A DNA stretch of 64,000 bases from Novosphingobium sp. PC22D. Its GTDB lineage: Bacteria > Pseudomonadota > Alphaproteobacteria > Sphingomonadales > Sphingomonadaceae. The first letter of the stretch is position 1, and every line of letters begins with the position of its first letter. The position numbers were made by a program, and so were the translations under genes. Below are positions 36,671 to 45,085 of the stretch, piece by piece. The DNA is taken from NCBI RefSeq assembly GCF_002556635.1, contig NZ_MWMO01000006.1, forward strand, positions 124,001-188,000. The letters run 5' to 3'. The notes below the pieces were generated by a model, which saw nothing but the letters and a program-made list of their open reading frames with translations, was not told the DNA's origin and ran no database searches.

Positions 36671-37208
36671 TGAAACTCTCCAGCGGTGAAACGGGCGGCA
36701 TCAGGTGATGCCCATTAGTCGAAGCCCCCGGCGGTGCCTCTCTGCAGCCTCGAGCATGAAGCTGCGCTTTGGCCGCACCATACGGGCGAACGCGTAATCA
36801 AAGCGCAAAGGCGCATCGAAGACGCCGCGCTGGCGCTCGTCGTTGCGGTTGCCGTTTCGGATCACACCGCCCTTGAATAAGATCCGAGTCTCGCACTCCC
36901 CTCGATCAGGACACCCTTAATTCCGAGATCGGGCACGATCATGGCGGTATGCAAACAAGTTACGCTGCCTCCCGCTCGGGCAGAATGGGCATCGCCGTGG
37001 TGACTTCCCATTGCCTGCGATCTTCAGTTGGCGACCGGACTGCACATGACAGCCCATTGTCGATCAACGGGTCTCGTGGACCAGGTAGGCTACCAAGGCG
37101 CTCGCCGGACGCATCAATCGCTTCCCCGATCGCGCGAGAACTCCGCTTGCGCCCCCACCGAGGGCGCCAGCCCGGTACGAGTTTCGGTCGGGGTCATGCC
37201 TATTCGCG
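36671..37208. other. 538-bp region holding one degenerate frame
   Basis: Between the stress-protein gene and the DUF305 gene. Except for the leftward coding remnant at 36701-36916, I see only short frames in 36917-37208 with no recognisable product or regulatory element. Confidence 0.45.
36701..36916 (-). pseudogene. C-terminal coding remnant of an unidentified gene
   Basis: A 72-codon leftward frame with no start codon near its beginning, opening right after an in-frame TAA. It encodes a basic sequence (FKGGVIRNGNRNDE, FDAPLRFDYAFARMVRPKRS, LEAAERHRRGLRLMGIT) with codon choice like real genes here. It looks like the 3' end of a deleted gene, but I cannot name the family. Confidence 0.35.
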
Positions 37209-37907
37209 TCATCCGCGCGCCTTGCTGGGGCAAGTCCGCACATGAACAGTCGTGGTAGCGTCCCTGCCATCTGATTTGTCAATTAGTTCCGGCTCGGCAA
37301 GTGCCCGCTCAAGAACCACCAGGTCATTCAGTTGCGCGCTGCGGACCCTTCGGACAGCATTGACCGTCTCCCGGGGAACAGCGGGCTGCTTCAAAAGAAC
37401 CTCGGACATTGCAATCGCTCCACGATGATGTGCGATCATCTTTCGCAACCAGATTTCCGAAGCATTGGCACCATTCACGCTCATTGTCGCGTCGTGCATT
37501 GCTTGAATTGGCTTTAGAAAGATGAAGGCACTTTCCATGTCAAGCGGGCCTTCGCGCTCCAACGCCCGGAGGACGCCGACAGCATCCACTTGAACTCTCA
37601 TGGTCTCTCTAGCCAGATCAGCAATGCATGAAGAAGGATTCTCCCTAAGAACAATGCGCGACAGCGCCGCACCTCCCTCATGATGCGCGATCATCATCCT
37701 TACCCAATTGTCCCCTGAACTGGTCCCGATAGCCGCTCTCATATTGTCATACATTTCGGTCTCAGCATAAAAGAACGGGCCAAGGTCGTGAGAGATGGTC
37801 TCCGCTTCGTCGGTACCGGTTGAGGTCGCACTGCCTCGCCGCTCATGCTGGCTACATGAGATCAGAAACACTAAGGTGAAGATTGCAGCCACGAAATGAA
37901 GGCGCAT
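37209..37907 (-). CDS. DUF305-family lipoprotein
   Basis: A 232-residue exported protein. The start MRLHFVAAIFTLVFLISCSQ carries a lipobox (LISC), so the mature protein is probably anchored at a membrane through Cys18. Two DUF305-like units follow, each with a histidine pair: WVRMMIAHHEGGAALS and WLRKMIAHHRGAIAMSEVLL. These may bind metal; some family members protect against copper. ATG at 37907 is preferred as it gives a clean signal peptide; a GTG 24 bases upstream is in frame. Confidence 0.82.
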   Translation of the reverse strand: MRLHFVAAIFTLVFLISCSQHERRGSATSTGTDEAETISHDLGPFFYAETEMYDNMRAAIGTSSGDNWVRMMIAHHEGGAALSRIVLRENPSSCIADLARETMRVQVDAVGVLRALEREGPLDMESAFIFLKPIQAMHDATMSVNGANASEIWLRKMIAHHRGAIAMSEVLLKQPAVPRETVNAVRRVRSAQLNDLVVLERALAEPELIDKSDGRDATTTVHVRTCPSKARG

Positions 37908-38287
37908 GGGATTTCTCACGGAATGCGACACGGAGTTTCACCATGCTATCAGCCTTGCTACTGCCGGTCACTGCCGCGCGAATATCCACAATCGCTCGCA
38001 TCCGTGCATAGAACTTTTTTGCACCAAGGTGCCAGCCGGACGATTCCGTAAACGATTGCGAGATGTGCACTTGCTAGCAATTCCACGGCCAATGCTCTTG
38101 CGAGATTGAACCTCCGGCAGCACAGACGATATCTGTCGGCATAGGATCGAAGAAAATTAACCCCTGCTCCGCACTGCAGAGGCCGACCGTCGGCGACTCC
38201 AAAACGCCGCCGAAATCGCATCGCCCGGGGCACGGCCCAGTCTCGTCAGAACATTCACGTATCGAGGCTCGGCTTACAACCCCATCC
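37908..38287. other. 380-bp intergenic region at the island/plasmid core border
   Basis: No gene, repeat or box recognised. It separates the metabolic island from the recombinase gene, so it marks a candidate junction between accessory cargo and the replicon core. Confidence 0.4.
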
Positions 38288-39496
38288 TCAGTTCATGCGC
38301 TTCAGCAATCGCCCCGCCGCACCCTGTTCGGCGGCGAGGTTGCGGTTGTAGAGCAATGGCATCCTCGGGCTTTTCCAGCGCATCGCGTCCATGATCCCAG
38401 CGAGGTCTTCGCCGGCCGCAAAGTAGTCTTGGTTGACCCCCACACGCGTCGAGTGCGCGCTGACCTCGTGTACCTGCTTTTCGAACGTCGTCGCATCCAA
38501 ATCGGCGAACGCGCCAGCCTCGAATGCCCGGCGCAACATGGCGCGCAGCAGCGGCGTGACCGATCCCGGATGGAGCGCGCCCTCCCCCACATTGTATTCG
38601 ACTCGCGCGCCCATTGCGGCTTTCGCTGCAAACCGTTCGGGCTCCCAGCGTGCGTTCCATCCCCGGTTCGCACAATTGCCGGCCTTGCGCGCCGGCTTGG
38701 CCGCATAGCGCCGCACGATCACCCGCCGGAACACCGGCCCCTCGCCTATCCCGGCAGCCTGGAGCCAGTCTGCAAGAGCACGTACGGTCCGTGGAGACAG
38801 ATAGGCAGTGGCCCCCTCGCCTTCCTGGTCGCCCTTCGAGCGGAGAACCCTGAGCAGCCGTGCATCAACATCGATTGCCTCGCCTATGTCATCTACTCGC
38901 ACCGCGACCAGCTCACTGGCGCGAAGGCCCGTGTCATAGGCGAGGCTGAGCAACGCTTTGTCGCGCAGGTCGGTGAGACTCTCGCCGAGCGATGCCAGTA
39001 CTGCCTTGACGTTGAGCCCGCGTGGGCTGTCCGCGAGCGGATCCTTGACCGCCCCCCGAAACCGCAGTGGGCGTGCCTGCTTCTGGGTTATCCCATTCTC
39101 GCGCCGGTGCGCAGCAAGCGTGAGCCGCACCAGTTCGTCAGCAGTGGGATCGGCAAGGCCGCAGAGGCGATGCAGCCTTGCGACCGAGGCCTTGTAACGC
39201 GACAGCGAGGCAGGCGCCGCCCCCTCGCCTGCCCGCACCGTAAGCCAATCGGCGATTGCTTGGGGCGTGGCGGGAACGGTCTTCTCTCCCCTGCCCCGAC
39301 ACCATGCGTCGAACGCCATCACGTCGGACCGAAACGCGCGCAAGGTGTTGGGCGCGGCAGCACGGGCATAGGCGGCAAGCAGGTCCGGGCTGGGGCCAGT
39401 GCCCGGCTGGCGCGCCACAAGCGCCAGTTCGCGCGAGAGCGCCAGCGCTTCGCCCGTTTGCTGGTCATCGTCATCAAGGGCGGTTTCGGGGGCCAT
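38288..39496 (-). CDS. tyrosine recombinase / site-specific integrase
   Basis: A 402-residue XerC/D-type recombinase. The N-terminal SAM-like core-binding domain covers about residues 40-140 (NTLRAFRSDVMAFDAWCRG). The catalytic domain has the first Arg in LAYDTGLRASELVAV, the HxxR box in HSTRVG, and the nucleophile Tyr in PLLYNRN. ATG at 39496 is chosen (an in-frame TTG is two codons earlier); the ribosome site is poor. A dif-like site lies 38-65 bases upstream of the start. It probably resolves plasmid dimers or integrates cassettes, and sits beside the replication origin as in related plasmids. Confidence 0.9.
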   Translation of the reverse strand: MAPETALDDDDQQTGEALALSRELALVARQPGTGPSPDLLAAYARAAAPNTLRAFRSDVMAFDAWCRGRGEKTVPATPQAIADWLTVRAGEGAAPASLSRYKASVARLHRLCGLADPTADELVRLTLAAHRRENGITQKQARPLRFRGAVKDPLADSPRGLNVKAVLASLGESLTDLRDKALLSLAYDTGLRASELVAVRVDDIGEAIDVDARLLRVLRSKGDQEGEGATAYLSPRTVRALADWLQAAGIGEGPVFRRVIVRRYAAKPARKAGNCANRGWNARWEPERFAAKAAMGARVEYNVGEGALHPGSVTPLLRAMLRRAFEAGAFADLDATTFEKQVHEVSAHSTRVGVNQDYFAAGEDLAGIMDAMRWKSPRMPLLYNRNLAAEQGAAGRLLKRMN

Positions 39497-39519
39497 CGCC
39501 AAGTGATTCTGCCGTCTTT

Positions 39520-39531
39520 CTTATAGATAAG
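39520..39531. repeat. short palindrome CTTATAGATAAG
   Basis: Five-base arms (CTTAT and ATAAG) around AG. It lies three bases left of the dif-like site and repeats its GATAAG core, so it may be an accessory or operator site for the recombinase or its own promoter. Confidence 0.45.
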
Positions 39532-39533
39532 CA

Positions 39534-39561
39534 ACATGCGATAAGTGCAATTATCACATGT
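39534..39561. other. dif-like tyrosine-recombinase core site (11-6-11)
   Basis: Left arm ACATGCGATAA (39534-39544), central six bases GTGCAA, right arm TTATCACATGT (39551-39561). The right arm matches the reverse complement of the left at 10 of 11 positions. The inner ATAA-N6-TTAT is the hallmark of XerC/XerD dif sites. It lies in the divergent spacer directly upstream of the recombinase gene. Confidence 0.65.
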
Positions 39562-39619
39562 GCATTTGCAGGACGTCCCAGCACTTGTGCAGCGTTTGGC
39601 ACTTCACTACACATCAGGC

Positions 39620-40777
39620 ATGGATCCGCTCGCAGAATTTGCTCTTGATGACGACGCTTCCGGCGAAGAGGCCGCGCTGGCCGAGGCGTCCTGCGCGCTT
39701 GTTCTGGGACGGCTCGACGGACTGGTCGCGGGCCTCTCAGATGACGAAAAGACGTTGTTTTGCATGCACTTGCTCCGCAAGACACTGATCACCGCGCTGC
39801 TGCAATCGGGGTTCACCGATGCCGAAATGCGCTTCGATCACTGGTTCGCAGGGCTCAGTCGCGCCCCGCAGGAGACCCCCCTCACCGCCTGCCCCGCGCA
39901 TGCCATCGTCCGCACCCTGCTCGCCGAATTGGGCCATCATCCCTGGAAGCCGTTGAGCAATGCAGCCCGGACGGTATCTGCCGCCGCGAAGTTTACGGCC
40001 GACGGCAGCGACAATGACGCTGCAGGGCTTCCCACCAAGGCGCTTGAGGCCGCGCGCACGTTGATCGGCGAGTGCCCCCTCCCCTCTGCCTCGTCCTTGC
40101 CGTTCGCCTCGCTCGAGCAGCTTAACCGGCGTCTACGGAAATCGGCGCTGTTCGCGCCGGTTGAACGCGGTGCCGCTGTGCTCCCGCTGCTGGGCCGTGA
40201 CGTCGCGATCGAGCGTGCGGGTATCCGCACTCCGCTCTGGGCATTGGATGCGCTTCTGGGCCGTCTGTTGGCGTCCTGTTGCACCTGGCGGGTCCCCCTC
40301 CCCTGCCCCGGTGCGGTGACCGCGGAAGCGCTTGGGCCGCAGCTTGGCTCCTGCTCGCGGCGGATCGCGATGGCCGAGAGGCTGGCAGCAAGTGTTCAGG
40401 GGCTGATTGAGGTTGCCGAGACCGCCCGCAGGCAGGCGATGCGCATGCACGACAGTCTTGGCCATCTGCGTTCGTCGGCGCGCGCTCCGCAGGTCTGGAT
40501 GTTGCTTGCGGGGTTTGCTCCGCTGGGGCTCGAGCAGATGGGTGTGGCATTCGGGATTACGCGGCGAGGCACGTATGCGGTCCGTGACGCCTTGGTCGAT
40601 GCGGGGATGGCCCGGGTCGAGACGGTCAAGGGTAAGGTCTTGCTGGAAGCCACTGGCGAGCATGAAAGAGCGAGCCAAGTGAGCGGTGAGAAGTCGAGTG
40701 CCCTGCCCTCCCCTCTGCTTTCCGAGTTCGATGCGGCAATGGATGAGATCGACCGTTTGCTCGATCGCACGCGGTAG
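39620..40777 (+). CDS. RHE_PE00001-like plasmid protein with C-terminal helix-turn-helix
   Basis: A 385-residue protein. The N-terminal helical part contains LVLGRLDGLVAGLSDDEKTLFCMHLLRKTLITALL. The C-terminal part looks like a winged helix (LGLEQMGVAFGITRRGTYAVRDALVDAGMARVETVKGK). Its layout resembles RHE_PE00001 (DUF1612/HTH) proteins common next to alphaproteobacterial plasmid origins, whose role is not well known; regulation of replication or of the recombinase is possible. ATG at 39620 is chosen; a GTG at 39545 in the same frame lies inside the dif-like site and is unlikely. Confidence 0.6.
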   Translation: MDPLAEFALDDDASGEEAALAEASCALVLGRLDGLVAGLSDDEKTLFCMHLLRKTLITALLQSGFTDAEMRFDHWFAGLSRAPQETPLTACPAHAIVRTLLAELGHHPWKPLSNAARTVSAAAKFTADGSDNDAAGLPTKALEAARTLIGECPLPSASSLPFASLEQLNRRLRKSALFAPVERGAAVLPLLGRDVAIERAGIRTPLWALDALLGRLLASCCTWRVPLPCPGAVTAEALGPQLGSCSRRIAMAERLAASVQGLIEVAETARRQAMRMHDSLGHLRSSARAPQVWMLLAGFAPLGLEQMGVAFGITRRGTYAVRDALVDAGMARVETVKGKVLLEATGEHERASQVSGEKSSALPSPLLSEFDAAMDEIDRLLDRTR

Positions 40778-40860
40778 GCAGTTTGCGTGGTTTGTTAGTA
40801 TGTCCTGGCCGCTCCCGCCTTTCCACTGATCAAATCAATGAAATTGAACTTCTCTGATGG

Positions 40861-41065
40861 GTTAGAGGGGTTAAATCTTACTGTTAGAAGGTTAGATGGC
40901 GCGGAATTGGCGCGTTTGCCCCAGAAATCCGCGAGTCGGTCGCATCGAACCGTTCCTGTTGTATCGACAATCCGTTCCCGTTGTGTCGGGAGTGCTGTTC
41001 CCGATGTGTCGGTTGTTGGTTCCCGGAGTGTCGTTGATAGACTGCTTTGTGTTCCTGAAGTGTCG
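40861..41065. other. putative replication origin with iterons
   Basis: Located downstream of repA. First comes an AT-richer stretch with four GTTAGA/GTTAAA copies (40861, 40870, 40883, 40891). Five iterons follow with consensus GTTCCYGNNGTGTCG: 40952-40966, 40974-40988, 40997-41011, 41019-41033 and 41051-41065. The first four are spaced 22-23 bases (about two helical turns); the last is 32 bases on. This is the usual design of an initiator-bound oriV. Confidence 0.75.
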
Positions 41066-41297
41066 AAAGGCTACGCAATGCCGCAGGCTTGCACGAATTT
41101 TTGAATCAGTTTTGCCGGAGGTCGTCACAAAGTGATTCAATTGGGTGCTTGGGAGCTGAATGGTCTACTCCGGGTTTAGCGCCAGGTTCTCTCGACACGA
41201 CACTTCGGGAACGCAGACTGGCGATGACCTGAAATTTGACCGGTTTGCTGGGGCAATCGACACTGCTGCGTTGGCTCCGCTCGGCGGCCCGAGTGCC

Positions 41298-42560
41298 TCA
41301 GCCGCGCAATTCGTGCCGGTGCTTTTCGTGATGTCGCTTCACCCAACCTATGAAGGCTTTTTGCCAATTGACCGGGCTTCGCTCGGCTGAAGCGTTCACC
41401 CAGGCTTCGAACTCGGCATGCAGATTATAGAGGTCCCAGCCCGGGCATTCGCGGCGGAGGAGCTCAATCGTATCATCCGTCATGAAGCCGCGTGTGGCGG
41501 CGTCGGAGAGCCCGGCGACGGTGCTTTTGATCAACGAGCGAGCGTCGACCAGAACCTCTTCTTCATCTCTCGGAGGCTTCACCGGCTCGGGAGGTTTCCT
41601 TGAGGAAACTTTCTCGGCCTGTTCGGTTGTCGCGCCCTCCCCTGCCATTGCATTGCCTGCGAGCTGTTCGAACGCGGATCGACCCTCGGCGATGTCTTCG
41701 GCAGATACCGTCAACCCTTCACCTTTCGCGTCGTTACGGAGCATCCGGAGGAGTGGTTCTCCTCTTGCGGACTGTTCGACGACCAATTCGTAGCCTGGCA
41801 AGGCGTTCTTCTCGGCAAGCTTCAGCAGCTCAAACTTGAACCGACGGTAGGCCCCTTCCGCGCCGCTCTTTTCGAACAGTACCGGCATGGAGATGGCAAA
41901 GCCTCCCCCCCCTGCCCCGCCGGCATGTTTGCGCGCTACCTTGTAAAGCCAGCGCTCACGCCCGCCACTGATGCTGAAATAGGCACGGTCGATGGCAAGC
42001 ACGCCGCCTTTCATGAGCACGCCTTCATAGAACCAGTTCGAGAGCTCAAGCGTCATGCCTTTGGAACGTTCGGTGCGTTCGTCGACTAGCTGCGTCCAGC
42101 CATCGAGCCAGCTGAACGTTGCCTCGCGACGATTCTCAGCGCGGATGTTGGTCTTGATCGTTGTGGATACGAGCCTGTCGAGAGCCTGGCCAAGCAGCTC
42201 ATATGCTCGCCCAGTCGTTGGCCGCCCGATAGCCCGGAGCAAATCATAAGGCATGATATGGAGCTTACGAGGTATATCGTTCTGCCCTCGCCTTGCCATG
42301 TCGGCCAGCATGCTTGCGCAATAGATCAGGATGTCCGCATCCCAGATCGTGGCCATGCCATAATCAGGATTGGCGCTGACATGGACCCACAGCTTCCCAT
42401 CCGGGCTGTTATAGTCAATTGGCTTGATGCGCTTCGACTTTGCCAGGCTGAAGAACGGACGCTCCATCATCTCCCGCTGATCGCGGAAGTTGAGATCGGC
42501 GATATACGGCAGAAACAAATCGAACTGCTCGCCCACGGCTTGCTTGCGGGCGCGACTCAC
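41298..42560 (-). CDS. repA: plasmid replication initiator (RPA family RepA)
   Basis: A 420-residue initiator. The conserved first part (LPYIADLNFRDQREMMERPFFSLAKSKRIKPIDY, IWDADILIYCASMLADMAR, IMPYDLLRAIGRPTTGRAYELL) matches the RPA replication family. The C-terminal third contains a proline/lysine-rich linker and a helical tail ending in GWVKRHHEKHRHELRG. The start is GTG at 42560 with GAGG ten bases upstream. Transcription is probably shared with parA and parB. A parS-like palindrome lies within its coding sequence (41594-41609) and another just upstream. The gene ends about 230 bases before the iterons. Confidence 0.93.
   Translation of the reverse strand: MSRARKQAVGEQFDLFLPYIADLNFRDQREMMERPFFSLAKSKRIKPIDYNSPDGKLWVHVSANPDYGMATIWDADILIYCASMLADMARRGQNDIPRKLHIMPYDLLRAIGRPTTGRAYELLGQALDRLVSTTIKTNIRAENRREATFSWLDGWTQLVDERTERSKGMTLELSNWFYEGVLMKGGVLAIDRAYFSISGGRERWLYKVARKHAGGAGGGGFAISMPVLFEKSGAEGAYRRFKFELLKLAEKNALPGYELVVEQSARGEPLLRMLRNDAKGEGLTVSAEDIAEGRSAFEQLAGNAMAGEGATTEQAEKVSSRKPPEPVKPPRDEEEVLVDARSLIKSTVAGLSDAATRGFMTDDTIELLRRECPGWDLYNLHAEFEAWVNASAERSPVNWQKAFIGWVKRHHEKHRHELRG
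41594..41609. promoter_or_regulatory. parS-like palindrome inside repA
   Basis: GTTTCCTTGAGGAAAC: seven-base arms with a two-base centre, matching the 16-bp GTT-N10-AAC layout of RepABC parS sites. It differs from the upstream copy at one position only. Confidence 0.55.
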
Positions 42561-42562
42561 GA

Positions 42563-42584
42563 GAAGTTTCCTCGAGGAAACTTC
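42563..42584. promoter_or_regulatory. parS-like perfect palindrome between parB and repA
   Basis: A 22-bp perfect palindrome whose core is GTTTCCTCGAGGAAAC (42566-42581). It lies three bases upstream of the repA GTG start, in the 61-base gap after parB, where parS sites are found in RepABC plasmids. ParB binding here could also regulate repA. Confidence 0.65.
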
Positions 42585-42621
42585 CGGGCACTTGCGCCGA
42601 CCAAAGCAGACGCGCCGTCCA

Positions 42622-43701
42622 CTATTTCACCGAAATCCCGTTCTCTCGAAGGCTTTCCAGAACCTTCAGAACTGCCTCGGCGACAGCATCGTCGCTTGCA
42701 CCGCTTGCCATCGGCAGGTGCAGGGTGATCCCCTGCCGGTTGACCGCCTTCACGGCCACCACAGGCCTACCGTGCGGTCCGGCAATCTCCATACGCAAAT
42801 CGACCGGTGCTGGAGCCTTCACGGCATTTGCAGCCATGAGCCGACGCAAGGTTGCTGCGCCGGGGAGGGGAGGGGTGCCAATGTCTACTGCCGCCTGGTT
42901 CTCGCTAGCGATTGCCTTGGCCTCCTTTCGAATGGCGGTCGCGCGCGCACTGTCGTCAAGAGCGGCGGCCAGCTTGTAAGCAGGATTGAGCGTCAGCTCG
43001 TGCAGGTTGGCAAATGCAACAAGCACATCGTCAGAGATCGTGGCTGCTTTCAACATCTTCGAAAGCCAGCCCTTTGAGAGATTGAGCCGCTCAGCCATGC
43101 GGACGGCCTTGCCGCCATAGTGCAATTCGAGTGCTGCAGCGTAGTTCCGCGCCCTCTCGATGTCCGAGATGTCCTTGCGGGCCCTGTTCTCGATATCGGC
43201 GAGGCGGAAAGCTGCCTCATCGTCGAGTTCGGCAACCTGCGCGAGCAACCTCATGTCCGGGTACGAATGTGCCCGAAGCCAGGAGATGGCGAAGTGGCGC
43301 CGGGTTCCTGCGATCAGCTCATAGTCGTGGGCCGGATCATCCTTGATGTGGCGAACAACGGCGGGAACCTTCTGCCCACCTTCTGCTACGATCGAATCGA
43401 TGAGATCGCGGCAATTCTCCTCAGTGAGCTTCGCTTGAATTCGCGCATTTCCAACCCAGACCCGCACACGCGCCGGATCCAAAAGCAGTTGTGTGACTTG
43501 CCGGACTTCGCCCGTTGCAACCCGCGACAGCGCATTCTCGCGTCCGAGGAGCGAAAGGCCTGCACGCGCACTGGCGCGCGTCGGCTCACCGCGAGAGGGA
43601 AGGGGGATCGCTGCATCCTGCGTGTCGCTCTTTGGCGCTTCCGCTTCCGCCTCATCCTCAGCCAGAAGACTGGCGAGGTAGTCGCTTTGCTTTTTCGCCA
43701 T
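42622..43701 (-). CDS. parB: ParB/RepB/Spo0J-family partition protein
   Basis: A 359-residue centromere-binding CTPase. The CTP-binding region has YELIAGTRRHFAISWL, and the ENxxR box is ADIENRARKDISDIERA. The helix-turn-helix is GGKAVRMAERLNLSKGWLSKML. The N-terminus is acidic, as in the ParA-interacting region. It follows parA by 72 bases. The parS-like palindromes immediately downstream are its likely binding sites. Confidence 0.93.
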   Translation of the reverse strand: MAKKQSDYLASLLAEDEAEAEAPKSDTQDAAIPLPSRGEPTRASARAGLSLLGRENALSRVATGEVRQVTQLLLDPARVRVWVGNARIQAKLTEENCRDLIDSIVAEGGQKVPAVVRHIKDDPAHDYELIAGTRRHFAISWLRAHSYPDMRLLAQVAELDDEAAFRLADIENRARKDISDIERARNYAAALELHYGGKAVRMAERLNLSKGWLSKMLKAATISDDVLVAFANLHELTLNPAYKLAAALDDSARATAIRKEAKAIASENQAAVDIGTPPLPGAATLRRLMAANAVKAPAPVDLRMEIAGPHGRPVVAVKAVNRQGITLHLPMASGASDDAVAEAVLKVLESLRENGISVK

Positions 43702-43773
43702 CAGATCGCTCCTTCGCCGAGTGCCACTGCAGCGAACAAATCATGAACATTGCAGCATGGAACAGATATCGGC

Positions 43774-44967
43774 TTATGCATTGATCACCTCCTGCTCGCT
43801 GGCAGGTGAGGCAACACCCCAGCCTTTACGCACGAGAACTTCGACCTGGGCGAGGGCTTCATCGAGATTGCCTTTGCAGCGCTTGTGCGTTCGTGCCGTG
43901 CCGATTGGGCGCTCAAGTTCGTAAACCGTCATCATGCGCAATGCGGCATGGCTGATTTCCGCGCTTTCGAGTATTGGAACGGGGAGCAGGGCAGGGCCGA
44001 AGGTCTGCTCCATGATCTGCCTTACCATCGCGTGGCTCGGATCGTTGCTGTCGAACTTTGAGCACAGGAGCCGGACGAAATCGTAATCGACGACGATTCC
44101 CGCTTCCGCCAGTTGCCCGGTCACCTGATCCATCATCGAAAGGAACTGCACGGTAGAGCAGAAATCTGGCGTCGTGGCTGCCAGCGGCACGATCAGTGAA
44201 TTGGCCGCCTGCATTACCGCGAGCGAAATGGTCCCAAGTGCCGGAGGCGGGTCGAGGATCACGACATCGTAATCCCTAGCGAGGTCCTGCAAGCCCTGTT
44301 TCAACTTGCGGAAGCGAGAGGCTAGCACACTGCCACCATCGGCACCCGATGCGGCCAGTTCATACTCGACGTCGAAGAGTTCGAGATTGGACGGGATCAG
44401 ATCAACGTTGGGCCAGGGCGTCTTCTGCACGGCATAGAGAAGGTCGGTCTGGGTAGGATCGATTGAGAGGTATGGATAGAGCGTCTGCTCTCGCGTGATA
44501 TTGAAATGCGGATTGAAGCCGAACAACGTCGTTGTCGTCGCCTGGCTGTCACAATCAACCACGAGGACGCGATATCCCTGGACCGCGAAATAATGCGCAA
44601 GGTGGGTCGTTACCGTGGATTTGCCGACACCGCCCTTGAAATTCTGGACAGCAATAATCGCCGGGTTATCGAGCGGAGCGCGCGCCGGAGATGCGCCAAG
44701 GACTTCGCGCATGTTAAGCAGATCATTGATCCCGTATCCGGGGCGCCGCCCATTCTCTGTTGGCGGGGGAGGAGGCAGTCGCCCATCGTCTTCGGCCATG
44801 CGGATACGATTCGTTGAACAGCCAAGCAGGCTCGCGGCTTCTGCGATCCCGAATCGAACGGTAAGCTCCTTGCGCGATTCGGGCAGGAATGCTTGGCGTC
44901 GCAGTCTTTCGATCATGCGTTCGCCAGTTTGCGCCATTTCTGCTATGCGCTCGACTTCTGAATGCAT
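43774..44967 (-). CDS. parA: ParA/RepA-type partition ATPase
   Basis: A 397-residue Walker ATPase that positions plasmid copies with ParB. The N-terminal MerR-like helix-turn-helix (RFGIAEAASLLGCSTNRIRMAED) is typical of plasmid ParA proteins that also repress their own promoter. The deviant Walker A is VQNFKGGVGKSTVTTHLA, Walker A' is VLVVDCDSQATTT and Walker B is VVILDPPPALG. I chose ATG at 44967 because homologues begin near HSEVERIAEMAQTGERM; an in-frame ATG at 45015 would add 16 residues of unusual composition. Confidence 0.92.
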   Translation of the reverse strand: MHSEVERIAEMAQTGERMIERLRRQAFLPESRKELTVRFGIAEAASLLGCSTNRIRMAEDDGRLPPPPPTENGRRPGYGINDLLNMREVLGASPARAPLDNPAIIAVQNFKGGVGKSTVTTHLAHYFAVQGYRVLVVDCDSQATTTTLFGFNPHFNITREQTLYPYLSIDPTQTDLLYAVQKTPWPNVDLIPSNLELFDVEYELAASGADGGSVLASRFRKLKQGLQDLARDYDVVILDPPPALGTISLAVMQAANSLIVPLAATTPDFCSTVQFLSMMDQVTGQLAEAGIVVDYDFVRLLCSKFDSNDPSHAMVRQIMEQTFGPALLPVPILESAEISHAALRMMTVYELERPIGTARTHKRCKGNLDEALAQVEVLVRKGWGVASPASEQEVINA

Positions 44968-45057
44968 TTTGGTCCCAGCAAATAGACTTGAACGTTTTCT
45001 TTCTCCTATAGCCATAATCTCATTCAGTCCAGCCGGGATTCGATCCTGAAGCGGGGT

Positions 45058-45073
45058 GAGGGGAGGGGGATCG
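45058..45073 (+). repeat. G-rich leader element, copy 1
   Basis: GAGGGGAGGGGGATCG, 13 bases before the toprim gene start at 45086. The same 16 bases occur at 57825-57840, with variants at 45927, 51379, 56250 and 58693, all upstream of rightward genes. Confidence 0.6.
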
Positions 45074-45085
45074 TGCTTCGATTGC

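Noticed and set aside
40952..41065. CRISPR-like repeats
   Set aside because: The 15-bp repeats with 7-8-bp spacers and degenerate centres fit replication iterons, not CRISPR, and no cas gene is present.
40838..41104. Short frames across the iteron region
   Set aside because: They run through the repeated iterons, as expected by chance in a repeat array, and lack starts with ribosome sites.
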